From: Pseudonocardia sp. DSM 110487
GTDB taxonomy: Bacteria; Actinomycetota; Actinomycetes; Mycobacteriales; Pseudonocardiaceae
DNA length: 64,000 bases
Assembly (NCBI RefSeq): GCF_019468565.1
Contig: NZ_CP080521.1
Location: forward strand, 9,052,001 to 9,116,000
Reading direction: 5' to 3'
This document shows positions 8,517-15,828 of this stretch, one piece after another. The notes under the pieces were generated by a model, which was not told where the DNA came from, did not search any database, and saw only the letters and a program-made list of their open reading frames with translations. Position 1 is the first letter of the stretch. Each line of letters begins with the position of its first letter. The position numbers and the translations under genes were made by a program.

Positions 8517-9560
8517 TCAGGCCAGGACCGCCGAGATCTTGGCGACCAGCCCGTCGATGACGGTCGGGAGGCTGAGCACCGTGCCCCACGTCCACGCGGC
8601 GGACACCATCGGGTCGTCGACGAACACCGAGCGGCCCGCCTTCACGACCTCCAGCTGCGAATACAGCGGCGCCCGCTCGACGTCCCCGCGCACCTCCGGC
8701 GAGAAGCCGATGTTCCACAGCAGGACGTCGCGGTCGAGCAGGCGCATCTGCTCGTCGCTGATCGTCGCGCCGTCCAGGTCGCCTGCCAGCTCGTCGATCT
8801 CGGGCGGGATCGTGAACCCGAGTGCCGTCACCAGCTGCGAGCGCGGGTCGGTCGACGAGCGGACGAAGGACTGCCCACCCTCGAACCGCTCCGCGACCAC
8901 GGCGGTGCGGCCCTCGAACCGCGGGTTCGCGGCGGCCGCCGCCTCGAGCTGCGCCTCGACCCCGGCGATCAGCTGCTCGGCCCGGTCGGGGACACCGAGC
9001 GCGCGACCGGCGAGGCGCGTGTACTCGTCCCACGGCGCACCCCACTCCGGGTATCCGGCGGGCGGGGCGACGGTGGGCGCGATCCGCGAGAGCGTCTGGT
9101 ACTGGGTGTCGTCCATCGACGTGTAGAGCCCGATGATCAGGTCCGGCGAGAGTGCGGCGATCTCCTCGTACCGGTAGTCGGGGGTGCCGGTGAACGCACC
9201 CCTGTTCAGCACCGCCGGTTGCGCGGCGCCGAGCTCGTCCTGCGCCCACGGCCATGTGGCGAACGGGTAGTCGCCGTACCAGTCCGTGACGCCAACGGGA
9301 CGGACGCCCATCGCGAGCACCGGGTCCTGGTCGCTGAACCCGACAGTGACGACGCGTTGCGCGCTCCTGATCTCGGTGGTGCCCTTGCTGTGCTCGACGG
9401 TGAGCGGGAACGCGCCCGCCCCGGGTGGCGCGGCGGCCGGTGCCGCTGGATCTGCGGCGCCCCCGCAAGCCGTCAGCAGGCCCAGCGCCCCGAGCGCTCC
9501 CGCGCCGGTGAGCAGGCTGCGCCGGCTGACCTGACCGACGAGTCGGGGAGCGACGGGCAC
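8517..9560 (-). CDS. Iron-siderophore ABC transporter substrate-binding lipoprotein
   Basis: A 347-aa periplasmic-binding-protein-like lipoprotein of the FepB/FecB/FhuD class that would capture ferric siderophores outside the membrane. The N-terminus combines a twin-arginine-like SRRSLLTG with the lipobox LTAC. The segment ISAQRVVTVGFSDQDPVLAMG-type start and the P-D-L-I-I-G-L-Y strand (residues about 137-145) are typical. No permease or ATPase is adjacent, so it must work with a transporter encoded elsewhere. GTG 9560 has GGAGG 5 bases upstream, deciding the start. An IdeR-like iron box lies 36 bases upstream of the start, so expression is probably induced by iron shortage. Confidence 0.88.
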   Translation of the reverse strand: MPVAPRLVGQVSRRSLLTGAGALGALGLLTACGGAADPAAPAAAPPGAGAFPLTVEHSKGTTEIRSAQRVVTVGFSDQDPVLAMGVRPVGVTDWYGDYPFATWPWAQDELGAAQPAVLNRGAFTGTPDYRYEEIAALSPDLIIGLYTSMDDTQYQTLSRIAPTVAPPAGYPEWGAPWDEYTRLAGRALGVPDRAEQLIAGVEAQLEAAAAANPRFEGRTAVVAERFEGGQSFVRSSTDPRSQLVTALGFTIPPEIDELAGDLDGATISDEQMRLLDRDVLLWNIGFSPEVRGDVERAPLYSQLEVVKAGRSVFVDDPMVSAAWTWGTVLSLPTVIDGLVAKISAVLA

Positions 9561-9595
9561 GGATGCCTCCAGATGATCTGCAGTGCGACGGCGCC

Positions 9596-9614
9596 TGAGG
9601 CTAGCCTCCCCTTA
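9596..9614 (-). promoter_or_regulatory. IdeR/DmdR-like iron box
   Basis: On the minus strand the 19-mer reads TAAGGGGAGGCTAGCCTCA. It matches the actinobacterial IdeR/DtxR consensus TWAGGTWAGSCTWACCTWA at 15 of 19 positions and contains the perfect 12-bp palindrome GAGGCTAGCCTC (9597-9608). It lies 36 bases upstream of the siderophore-binding protein start, the expected place for iron-dependent repression. Binding is inferred, not shown. Confidence 0.7.
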
Positions 9615-9832
9615 AGCCTTCCCGCCACGTCGGCCGGATCACCTCCGGTCGCTGCGCTCGTCGCCTTCGCATCGTCTGTCCGAGTGCACCACGCTGCGCC
9701 GCGGGGATGGCCGTTTCGTACAAGAGCGGCGACGGATTCCTGCCTAGCGTCGAGATCATGGGCTGAGCCGGTCGGGGGGCGAGCTCGATGCGCCCGCGGG
9801 TTGCGGGCTCGACATGCATCGAAGGGGTGGGA

Positions 9833-10783
9833 ATGATTCTCGTTACCGGCGGCCTGGGTTCCATCGGGTCGCACACCGCACGAGCGCTGCTCGACATGGG
9901 CGAGTCCGTCGTGCTCACCGCGCACCGGTCCACCCGGCTGCCCGAGTACCTCGCCGACGGGCCCGGCGACCGGGTCGTCGTCGAGCCGCTGGACACCACC
10001 GACGAGGCGGCCTTCCTCGACATCGGGAAGCGGCACCAGATCACCGGGATCGTGCACCTCGCGGCGGCCCGCTACGACCTGCCCGATCCGGTCGAGTACC
10101 TGCGCGCCGACACCCTCGGCCTGCTCAACGCGCTGAAGGCGGCGACGGTGTGGGGCGTGCGGCGGTTCTCCGTCGCCAGCAGCATCGGCGTCTACATGGG
10201 GGTGGACGAGGTCCCGCTGCGGGAGGACGCCCCACTGCCGGTGGTGGCGGCACACCAGATCCCGGTGTTCAAGAAGACCGCGGAACTGTTCGCCGCGCTC
10301 GCGGGCGACAGCGCCGGATTCAACACGGTGAGCCTGCGGATCGGCACCATCTGGGGGCCCCTCGGCGTGCCCGACAACCCGTTCACCCCCCTTCCCCGCC
10401 TGCTCAGCGCGGCCGTCAGGGGCGAGGACCCCGATCTCACCCCACCCCGCCCACCCGCGTACGCCGATGACGCCACGGACCTCTGCTACGTGAGGGACTG
10501 CGGCCGGGCCATCGCGCTGCTCATGCTCGCGGAACGGCTGAACCACCGCGTCTACAACGTCTCGAGCGGACGGCTGGTCCGCTACAGCGAGGTCGTCGAC
10601 GCGATCAACGCCGCTGTTCCGGGCGCGAACATCACCCTCCCGGAGGGGCGCAATCCCGACCGGCCTATTGGCAACTACCTCGACATCACCCGGCTGCGGG
10701 AGGACACCGGCTTCCGGCCGGAGTACGACGTCGAGCACGCCGTACCGGACTACGTCGACTGGCTGGGAAGCCACGACCGTTAG
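9833..10783 (+). CDS. NAD-dependent epimerase/dehydratase family protein
   Basis: An extended short-chain dehydrogenase of 316 aa. The NAD-binding motif is VTGGLGSIGSHTARALL (GxxGxxG, residues 4-20). VASSIGVYMG holds the catalytic Ser/Tyr region, although the usual YxxxK reads as I-P-V-F-K-K, so the catalytic tyrosine appears replaced by phenylalanine next to the lysine. ATG 9833 follows GAAGGGGTGG. It heads a probable three-gene unit with the PPOX-fold (83 bases on) and DHFR-like genes. Substrate unknown, likely a nucleotide sugar or a related compound. The 217 bases upstream hold no gene and no convincing promoter. Confidence 0.8.
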   Translation: MILVTGGLGSIGSHTARALLDMGESVVLTAHRSTRLPEYLADGPGDRVVVEPLDTTDEAAFLDIGKRHQITGIVHLAAARYDLPDPVEYLRADTLGLLNALKAATVWGVRRFSVASSIGVYMGVDEVPLREDAPLPVVAAHQIPVFKKTAELFAALAGDSAGFNTVSLRIGTIWGPLGVPDNPFTPLPRLLSAAVRGEDPDLTPPRPPAYADDATDLCYVRDCGRAIALLMLAERLNHRVYNVSSGRLVRYSEVVDAINAAVPGANITLPEGRNPDRPIGNYLDITRLREDTGFRPEYDVEHAVPDYVDWLGSHDR

Positions 10784-10865
10784 CCCGCTCGGGACGAGAC
10801 ATCGACATCCCGTCCGCGGCCGCGGACCCGACGCCCGGTGCGGCGACACCCAGGAGGACCCAGGA

Positions 10866-11258
10866 ATGACCGTGCTCAACGACGAGGCCCGCGCCCTGTT
10901 CGCCGGGCCGAACATCGCCCACATCGCCACACTCCTGCCCGACGGCGGGCCGCACTCGGTTCCGGTGATGATCGACATCGAGGGCGAGTACCTCGCGTTC
11001 TTCACCTCACCCAACTCACGGAAGGGTCGCAACCTCGCCGCGGACGACCGCATCGCGATCTCCGTGGCCGACCCGGAGAACCTGGTCCGTAGCGCACTGG
11101 TCCGCGGCCGTGTGGTGAAGCGGGTCGGCGGCGATGCGGGCTGGGAGATCGTCGATCGCATCTTCGCCAAGTACACCGGCGGCTCGTACCCGCGGGGCGA
11201 GGACCGCGAGGCGTTCCTCGTGGAGCCGGCGCACGTGATCGTCCCGACGTTCGGCTGA
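10866..11258 (+). CDS. PPOX-class flavin/F420-binding oxidoreductase
   Basis: A 130-aa split beta-barrel protein of the pyridoxamine-5'-phosphate-oxidase-like superfamily. IAHIATLLPDGGPHSVPVMIDIEGEYLAFFT is the usual first half, and KGRNLAADDRIAISVADPEN follows. Small single-domain members in actinobacteria often bind F420 rather than FMN, which would fit the fbiC gene nearby, but the sequence does not prove the cofactor. Start ATG 10866 has CAGGAGGACCCAGGA upstream. Nine bases before the next gene, so co-translated in an operon. Confidence 0.85.
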   Translation: MTVLNDEARALFAGPNIAHIATLLPDGGPHSVPVMIDIEGEYLAFFTSPNSRKGRNLAADDRIAISVADPENLVRSALVRGRVVKRVGGDAGWEIVDRIFAKYTGGSYPRGEDREAFLVEPAHVIVPTFG

Positions 11259-11267
11259 GGAGCAGAG

Positions 11268-11864
11268 ATGGCCAGAGTGGTCATGCAGGCGGTCGTGTCG
11301 GTGGACGGCTACATCGCCTATCCCGACGACACGGTCGGGCCGCTGTTCGACTGGTACTTCAACGGCGACACCGAGTTGTCCGCCAGTGCGAGCGGCTGGA
11401 CGTTCCCCGTCTCGCGGACCTCCGCCGAGCACGTCCAGCCCTTCTGGGACGCGATCAAGGTGACCGTGATCGGCCGCCACCTGTTCGACACCACGAACGG
11501 CTGGGACGGCAAGCCGGCCGCCGGAGACGAGCTCGTCGTCGTCACCCATCGGCCGTTGCCGGAGGAGTGGCTCGCCGCCCACCCGGACGCACCGTTCCAC
11601 ACCGCCGACTCGGTCGAGGCGGGAATCGCGCTCGCCAAGAAGCTCGCGGGCGACGGCCTCGTCGACGTGACCGCAGGCGACGTCGGCGGGCAGGCGTTCT
11701 CGGCAGGGCTGGTCGACGAGGTCGCGATGGACGTCGTCCCGGTGGTTCTCGGCGAAGGGGTGCGTTTCTTCGGCAGCCACACCGGCACGGTGCTCCTCGA
11801 CGATCCCGACCACGTGGTCCAGGGCGACCGCGTGCTGCACCTGCGCTACAGGGTCAAGCGCTAG
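11268..11864 (+). CDS. Dihydrofolate reductase family protein (RibD C-terminal-like)
   Basis: A 198-aa NADPH-dependent reductase-fold protein. MQAVVSVDGYIA at the N-terminus and VTAGDVGGQAFSAGLVDEV with VPVVLGEGVRFF near the C-terminus are characteristic of the DHFR/RibD-C superfamily (YwjB/YyaP type). These stand-alone proteins are rarely true DHFRs; the substrate is unknown. GGAGCAGAG precedes ATG 11268. Last gene of the 9833-11864 unit; it converges with the membrane protein gene ending at 11887. Confidence 0.85.
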   Translation: MARVVMQAVVSVDGYIAYPDDTVGPLFDWYFNGDTELSASASGWTFPVSRTSAEHVQPFWDAIKVTVIGRHLFDTTNGWDGKPAAGDELVVVTHRPLPEEWLAAHPDAPFHTADSVEAGIALAKKLAGDGLVDVTAGDVGGQAFSAGLVDEVAMDVVPVVLGEGVRFFGSHTGTVLLDDPDHVVQGDRVLHLRYRVKR

Positions 11865-11886
11865 CCGTACCGCGACAGCAGCCCGC

Positions 11887-12540
11887 TCAGCCGCCGAGCT
11901 GTGGCGTCTGGGGCAGCACGGGCGCCGCGGCGAACAGGTCGAGGTACATGCCCACGGCGACGAGCAGCCCGATCCCCCCGAGCACGACCCCGCCGAGCGC
12001 CACGGCTCGGACCCACGCCCGGACGGTGGGTTTGCCCGACTGCGCAGCCAGCAGCACCGCTCCGATGACGACGGCAACCAGCGCGACAGCGCCGTTGACG
12101 AGCGCGGCGGTGTGCCACGGCGAGCCGTAGAAGGCGTCGACCTGGTCGACCGCGGCACCGCCGACACTGGCCTCGATCTGACCGACGATCTCCGCGCGGG
12201 CACGCAGCATGTCGCCGACCCCGGTACCGGTGACCGAGGACAGCGCGAGCCCCGCGCTCACGACGGCCGCGGCGCCTGCCCCGACTCCATCGGCCGTGCC
12301 GGCGGCGTTGTCGTCGCCCTCATGGCTGGAGCCGCCGATCCGCGGGTCCGCTGCGACCGGAGTGGCCGAGCCCTCGGTGACGGACTCGGTGACGGACTCG
12401 GTGACGGCCGGTTCGGGCTCCGGCGAGGCGGAGTCCGAAGGTGCCGCCGACGGCTCCTTCGACTCCTGGACGTTCGGTTCGTCGGCGGCCTCGTGCTCGG
12501 GCGCGCGGTCAGTGGTCGCGGTGTTCCTGTCCAAAGCCAT
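11887..12540 (-). CDS. Membrane protein with acidic Pro/Ser/Thr-rich N-terminus
   Basis: A 217-aa protein I cannot assign to a family. Residues 1-75 are acidic and low-complexity (E, P, S, T) and contain the repeat TESVTESVTEG. Three hydrophobic segments follow at about 90-112, 146-168 and 178-200, the last ending LFAAAPVLPQTPQLGG. ATG 12540 (MALDRNT) is chosen because the upstream extension is arginine-rich shadow sequence. No signal peptide. It is probably an integral membrane protein with a cytoplasmic disordered tail. Neighbours give no functional clue. Confidence 0.65.
   Translation of the reverse strand: MALDRNTATTDRAPEHEAADEPNVQESKEPSAAPSDSASPEPEPAVTESVTESVTEGSATPVAADPRIGGSSHEGDDNAAGTADGVGAGAAAVVSAGLALSSVTGTGVGDMLRARAEIVGQIEASVGGAAVDQVDAFYGSPWHTAALVNGAVALVAVVIGAVLLAAQSGKPTVRAWVRAVALGGVVLGGIGLLVAVGMYLDLFAAAPVLPQTPQLGG
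12373..12408. repeat. 12-bp tandem repeat inside a membrane protein gene
   Basis: Three units of CTCGGTGACGGA (12373-12384, 12385-12396 and 12397-12408, the last with one change) encode the TESV repeat in the disordered N-terminal region of the membrane protein. A perfect in-frame microsatellite of this kind can change copy number by slippage without breaking the reading frame. Confidence 0.85.
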
Positions 12541-12655
12541 TGCGCGGCACCATACGGACGGACCCGGGTTCCGTGCCCGCGGGGGGCGCCGCACAGGGGA
12601 CACGCTGCTTCGTGCCGCGGCGCTCACGCCTGTCGGGTGCCGGCGGTGGCACCGG

Positions 12656-13009
12656 TCAGCGCAGGTGGGCGAGCACGTTGATCACGGTGCCGCCGGGATC
12701 CTCCACGAAGAAGCGACGAACGCCCCACCGCTCGACGGCGAGCGGGTACACGACGCGCAGTCCGCGACGCACGGCCTCGGCGTGCGCGGCATCGACGGCC
12801 TCCGGGTCCCCGACGTCGATCCCGAAACGCGGTGGCGGGTTCTCCATCCCTCGCGGAGGGATCAGGATCTGCGCCATGGGGTTGGCCGGCGAGGCGAGCC
12901 CGAGGACCGGGTCCTCCATCGTGACCGTCAACCCGAGGCCCTCCACGTAGAAGTCCCGGGAGGCGGCGAGGTCGTCCCCATCGGCGTACGCAACGATTCG
13001 TCTGATCAT
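12656..13009 (-). CDS. VOC-family (glyoxalase/bleomycin-resistance fold) protein
   Basis: A 117-aa single-domain vicinal-oxygen-chelate protein. DLAASRDFYVEGLGLTV is the standard beta-alpha opening and RFFVEDPGGTVINVLAH the closing strand with the usual E in FVEDPGG. Such proteins dimerise and bind a metal at the interface; function varies from drug binding to lyase. Start ATG 13009 (MIRRIVAYADGD) matches family length. The 115 bases between it and the membrane protein gene hold nothing recognisable. Confidence 0.85.
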   Translation of the reverse strand: MIRRIVAYADGDDLAASRDFYVEGLGLTVTMEDPVLGLASPANPMAQILIPPRGMENPPPRFGIDVGDPEAVDAAHAEAVRRGLRVVYPLAVERWGVRRFFVEDPGGTVINVLAHLR

Positions 13010-13135
13010 GTGGCCCACGATGGCAGCCACGAGCCCCGGCCGGCTTGAACGAATCGGAACCCACCGCATGCGGCCGCGGCTCAACCCGAGCGGTGAGATC
13101 CACGACACTCCGCGCCCGCCGGCGGGAAGCGTAGG

Positions 13136-13471
13136 TCAGGCGGTCACGCCGGCCCGGGGATCCGGCACCGCCATGGCCCAGGTCCCCATGGCCTCCAGGA
13201 CGTCGCGCAGTCCCTCGCCGAGAGGGGTGAGCTCGTACACGACGCGCGGCGGTATCTCTGCGTAGGTGGTGCGGGTGACGATGCCGTGCCGCTCGAACTG
13301 GCGCAGCCGGCTCGTCAGGGTGTGGGGGCTGATGCCTGGCAGGGCCTCGCGCAGCTGGTTGAAGCGGTGAGGGCCGTGCAGGAGTTCACGCACGATCAGG
13401 GTGGCCCACGGCCCGTTGAGCAGCGTGAGGAACCGGGCGACACCGCACTCGGGAAGGCAGGGATCGGTCAC
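13136..13471 (-). CDS. HxlR-family redox-type transcriptional regulator
   Basis: A 111-aa winged-helix regulator of the HxlR/DUF24 family. CLPECGVARFLTLLNGPWATLIVRELL and FNQLREALPGISPHTLTSRLRQFERHGIV are diagnostic. The N-terminal cysteines in CLPEC resemble the sensing cysteine of redox-responsive members such as QorR and YodB. GTG 13471 is chosen over ATG 13522 because TACGGT (minus strand, 13484-13479) lies 7 bases before it, giving a leaderless start, and because the longer form would swallow the operator. Divergent from the NmrA-type gene, which it most likely represses. Confidence 0.88.
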   Translation of the reverse strand: MTDPCLPECGVARFLTLLNGPWATLIVRELLHGPHRFNQLREALPGISPHTLTSRLRQFERHGIVTRTTYAEIPPRVVYELTPLGEGLRDVLEAMGTWAMAVPDPRAGVTA

Positions 13472-13487
13472 ATTTTGGACCGTACCC

Positions 13488-13532
13488 CCATTAGTGCAGT
13501 TGATGTAACTGATGTATCGCATGCACTAATGG
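13488..13532. promoter_or_regulatory. Inverted-repeat operator between hxlR and the NmrA-type gene
   Basis: A perfect 11-bp inverted repeat, CCATTAGTGCA (13488-13498) and TGCACTAATGG (13522-13532), has a 23-base spacer, so half-site centres are 34 bp (about three helical turns) apart. The spacer carries two direct TGATGTA words. The left arm sits in the -35/-10 spacer of the leftward HxlR promoter and the right arm covers the start of the NmrA-type gene. One dimeric regulator could therefore repress both genes. Confidence 0.75.
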
Positions 13533-13537
13533 CTTCC

Positions 13538-14380
13538 ATGACCTACGTGATTCACGGCGCCACCGGCTCCCAGGGCGCCCCCGTCGTCGCTGCTCTCGCC
13601 GCGGGGGGCAAGCCCGTAGCCGCTCTGACCCGCAACCCGGACACCGTCGTCGCCGGGGCCCGCGTCGTTGCCGCCGGATACGACTCCGCCGACGAGCTGA
13701 CCAGCGCCTACCGCGGCGCCGACGGGGTGTTCATCCATCTGCCGGTGGTCTCGGAAGCGGACCGCCAGACCTACGCGCGCAACATCGTCGCCGCCCTCCG
13801 CGCGGCACGCCCGGCCCGCGTGGTGTTCTCCACCAGCGGCGCCCCGGCCGACCCCGAGACCGGCGGCGCGGCCGCACTGCTGGTCAGCGGCCTGGCCGAC
13901 ATCGGGCTGTCTCACGCGGTGATCGCGCCCACGCTGTACCTGGAGAACCTGCTCATGCCCTACGTCCTCGACGCGGTCCACGAGCGGGGCGTACTGCCCT
14001 ACCCGATCCGCGCCGACTTCCCCGTCTCCTGGGCGTCCCACCTCGATGTCGCCGACGCCGCTCTCGCCCTGTTCGAGCGCCATGACGTCACCGGCGTGGT
14101 CTCCGTCGGCCAGTACCCGGCGTTCACCGGCCCGGACCTGGCCCAAGCCTTCGGCGCCCACTTCGGCAAGGACGTGGTCTTCGAGGCGATCACCCCCGAG
14201 CAGATGCGCACCTCTGTCGCGCCCGTGATCGGCGAGGGCCCCGCCACAGACGTCGCCGGTATGTACGCAGCCATGGGCACGCTCCCGGACCGCGCCATCA
14301 CCCCCGAGAACTCCGCTCAGAAGCTGCTCGGTGTCACTCCCCGCACCACGGGCCAGTGGCTGGCCGACATCGGCCTCTGA
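13538..14380 (+). CDS. NmrA-like NAD(P)H-binding protein (quinone oxidoreductase type)
   Basis: A 280-aa atypical SDR. YVIHGATGSQGAPVVAALAAGG is the nucleotide-binding motif; VVFSTSGAP and YLENLLMPYV are typical of NmrA/QorB-like proteins, which usually reduce quinones or sense NAD(P). ATG 13538 gives the family-standard N-terminus; ATG 13529 (three residues longer) is possible. Divergent pairing with an HxlR regulator resembles the QorR-qor arrangement, so thiol or quinone stress induction is a reasonable inference. The 3' gap holds a fragment of ybaK. Confidence 0.85.
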   Translation: MTYVIHGATGSQGAPVVAALAAGGKPVAALTRNPDTVVAGARVVAAGYDSADELTSAYRGADGVFIHLPVVSEADRQTYARNIVAALRAARPARVVFSTSGAPADPETGGAAALLVSGLADIGLSHAVIAPTLYLENLLMPYVLDAVHERGVLPYPIRADFPVSWASHLDVADAALALFERHDVTGVVSVGQYPAFTGPDLAQAFGAHFGKDVVFEAITPEQMRTSVAPVIGEGPATDVAGMYAAMGTLPDRAITPENSAQKLLGVTPRTTGQWLADIGL

Positions 14381-14436
14381 CCGCGTCCGCTGCCGGCTTC
14401 GGCCGATCCGCGCAGACGGGACGTGGCCGGCCGCCT

Positions 14437-14532
14437 GTCGGGCAGCACCTGCAGGCGCGCCACCCGCGCGGGGTCGGCGCCGCCCGCGGTGAGGGCGGCG
14501 ACCACGAGGTCGATGTTGCGGTGGGTCGCGGT
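14437..14532 (-). pseudogene. 5'-end fragment of ybaK (recent duplicate)
   Basis: These 96 bases are 95/96 identical to 15706-15801, the 5' coding end of the intact ybaK at 15319-15807, and lie in the same orientation. Translated on the minus strand they give THRNIDLVVAALTAGGADPA and a few more ybaK residues, then the frame runs into unrelated sequence. There is no start codon in place and the rest of the gene is absent, so this is a non-functional fragment. The near-identity means the duplication is recent. Confidence 0.88.
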
Positions 14533-14658
14533 ACCGTGCCTGCGGGGTCGCCGATCGATCTGACATCGTTCGGTGATCTCCTGTCGTGTCGACAGCCAGC
14601 GCCGACCCGCGGCTGCGGATCGGCCGAGGATGTCGTCGCCCCGGGCTATCGTGCTGGC

Positions 14659-14994
14659 ATGGCCGCCGCCGAGTCCGCTCCGGCACCCGATCGGCCGCCC
14701 TTCGCCGACGCCTCCCCTGCCCAAGTGTGCGCCGCCCTCCTCCCCGAGGACGCGGCCGAGTTCGACCGCCAGTGGCAGGACGTCATGGCTCGCGCCACCC
14801 GCGAGCTCGATCTCACCGACGTCCACCGAACGCTGAACACCTGGCGGCGGGTGGCGTGGGTGACCACCGCGACCGGACCGGACCGCTACCGGGCCGCGCT
14901 CGTCGGCGCCGAAGAACGACTCCGCACCGGAGAACGCCACCCCCAGGCCACGCCCTGGCACCAGCTGAAGGCGGAACTCGGACTACCCGAGTGA
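14659..14994 (+). CDS. DUF6247-like protein, putative antitoxin
   Basis: A 111-aa acidic, alanine-rich protein with LLPEDAAEFDRQWQDVMARA and LNTWRRVAWVTT, which I recall from the DUF6247 family of small actinobacterial proteins (memory, unsearched). No catalytic motif or membrane segment. TATCGT (14647-14652) lies exactly 6 bases before the ATG, indicating a leaderless promoter. The last codons overlap the GTG of the next gene by four bases (GTGA), which forces co-translation as in toxin-antitoxin operons. Antitoxin role is inferred from size, order and overlap only. Confidence 0.7.
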   Translation: MAAAESAPAPDRPPFADASPAQVCAALLPEDAAEFDRQWQDVMARATRELDLTDVHRTLNTWRRVAWVTTATGPDRYRAALVGAEERLRTGERHPQATPWHQLKAELGLPE

Positions 14995-15233
14995 CCTACT
15001 CGCTCGACGTCGATCCGCTGGCCGAACAGCAGATCGCGGCGTTGCCGCAGATCGCACTGGCCGCGCTGGCCGACGCACTCAGCGCCCTCGAGCTGGTTCC
15101 CTGGAACGGACTACCGGTCAACGACTCCAACCCGGACGGCCCCGTGCGTCAGCTCCCGTTCGGCGGACTCGGAATGATCACCTACCTCATCCTCGACGAC
15201 CAACAGCGCGTGGACCTGCTGATCGTCACCTAG
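14991..15233 (+). CDS. Small RelE/ParE-like putative toxin
   Basis: An 80-aa protein: DPLAEQQIAALPQIALAALADAL, then VPWNGLPVNDSNPDGPVRQLPFGGLGMITYLIL and DDQQRVDLLIVT. The order helix-helix followed by a beta-sheet with R-x-L-P-F-G-G-x-G and a terminal V-D-L-L-I-V strand resembles RelE/ParE-fold toxins, but I cannot align catalytic residues with confidence. Start GTG 14991 overlaps the upstream stop (GTGA). It ends 6 bases before a strong stem-loop. The pair looks like a type II toxin-antitoxin module (inference). Confidence 0.65.
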   Translation: MTYSLDVDPLAEQQIAALPQIALAALADALSALELVPWNGLPVNDSNPDGPVRQLPFGGLGMITYLILDDQQRVDLLIVT

Positions 15234-15239
15234 GAGCGC

Positions 15240-15286
15240 CCTGAACAACTCAGGCCTACTGCGCGCTACGGCCCGAGTTGTTCAGG
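15240..15286. terminator. Stem-loop between convergent toxin and ybaK genes
   Basis: CCTGAACAACTC (15240-15251) pairs with GAGTTGTTCAGG (15275-15286); an inner GGCC/GGCC (15253-15256 / 15270-15273) extends the stem to 16 of 17 paired positions around a 13-base loop. It starts 6 bases after the toxin stop and ends 32 bases from the ybaK stop, so it can end transcription from both sides. No T-tract follows. Called E2 in the findings. Confidence 0.75.
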
Positions 15287-15318
15287 ACCCTCCTAGGCCG
15301 GCTGAACGTCCCTGCCGC

Positions 15319-15807
15319 CTACGCCACATCCGCCGGCTCGCCCCCGGTCACCACGACCAGCTCGCCGAAGTTCGTCGGAAAGACGGCATGCGGGATCCCC
15401 CCTGCCGCCCACACCTCGTCGTACGCCTCGAGCGCCCTGTCGACGAGCGTGCGCAACGGCTTCGGGTGCCCGACGGGGGCCACGCCGCCGATCGCCTGCC
15501 CGGTGGCGGCGCGCACGAACTCCGGCGACGCCCGACGCACGCGCTGCACGCCGACCAGCTGCGCCACCTTGGCGGTGTCCACCCGGTGCGCGCCGGAGGT
15601 CAGCACGAGCAGCGGGTCGCCGTCGGCGTCGAAGACGAGCGAGTTCGCGATCTGCCCCACCTCGACGCCGAGCGCGGCGGCCGCGGCAGCGGCGGTGGTG
15701 ACGGCGTCGGGCAGCACCTGCAGGCGCGCCACCCGCGCGGGGTCGGCGCCGCCCGCGGTGAGGGCGGCGACCACGAGGTCGATGTTGCGGTGTGTCGCGG
15801 TGCTCAC
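15319..15807 (-). CDS. ybaK: YbaK/EbsC-family aminoacyl-tRNA deacylase
   Basis: A 162-aa stand-alone editing domain of the YbaK/ProX/EbsC class that hydrolyses mischarged tRNA (typically Cys-tRNA-Pro). IANSLVFDADGDPLLVLTSGAHRVD contains the family strand with S-L-V-F, followed by AS(P)EFV...TGQAIGGVAPVGH, the G-x-x-P-x-G-H signature. GTG start at 15807. Its first 31 codons are duplicated at 14437-14532. Two neighbouring events, duplication and TA insertion, mark this locus as unstable, but the gene itself looks intact. Confidence 0.88.
   Translation of the reverse strand: MSTATHRNIDLVVAALTAGGADPARVARLQVLPDAVTTAAAAAAALGVEVGQIANSLVFDADGDPLLVLTSGAHRVDTAKVAQLVGVQRVRRASPEFVRAATGQAIGGVAPVGHPKPLRTLVDRALEAYDEVWAAGGIPHAVFPTNFGELVVVTGGEPADVA
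15706..15801. repeat. 96-bp direct repeat, intact copy inside ybaK
   Basis: The partner of 14437-14532. The two copies are in the same orientation, 1,269 bases apart, with one difference (G at 14524, T at 15793). They flank the two-gene toxin-antitoxin-like module and most of ybaK. Direct repeats of this length could recombine and delete everything between them, leaving one ybaK 5' end. Confidence 0.9.
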
Positions 15808-15828
15808 CCCAGCATCAGACCACGCCCG

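Noticed and set aside
13472..13522. N-terminal extension of the HxlR regulator from ATG 13522
   Set aside because: It would overlap the operator and part of the promoter, and family members begin just before the DPCLP segment.
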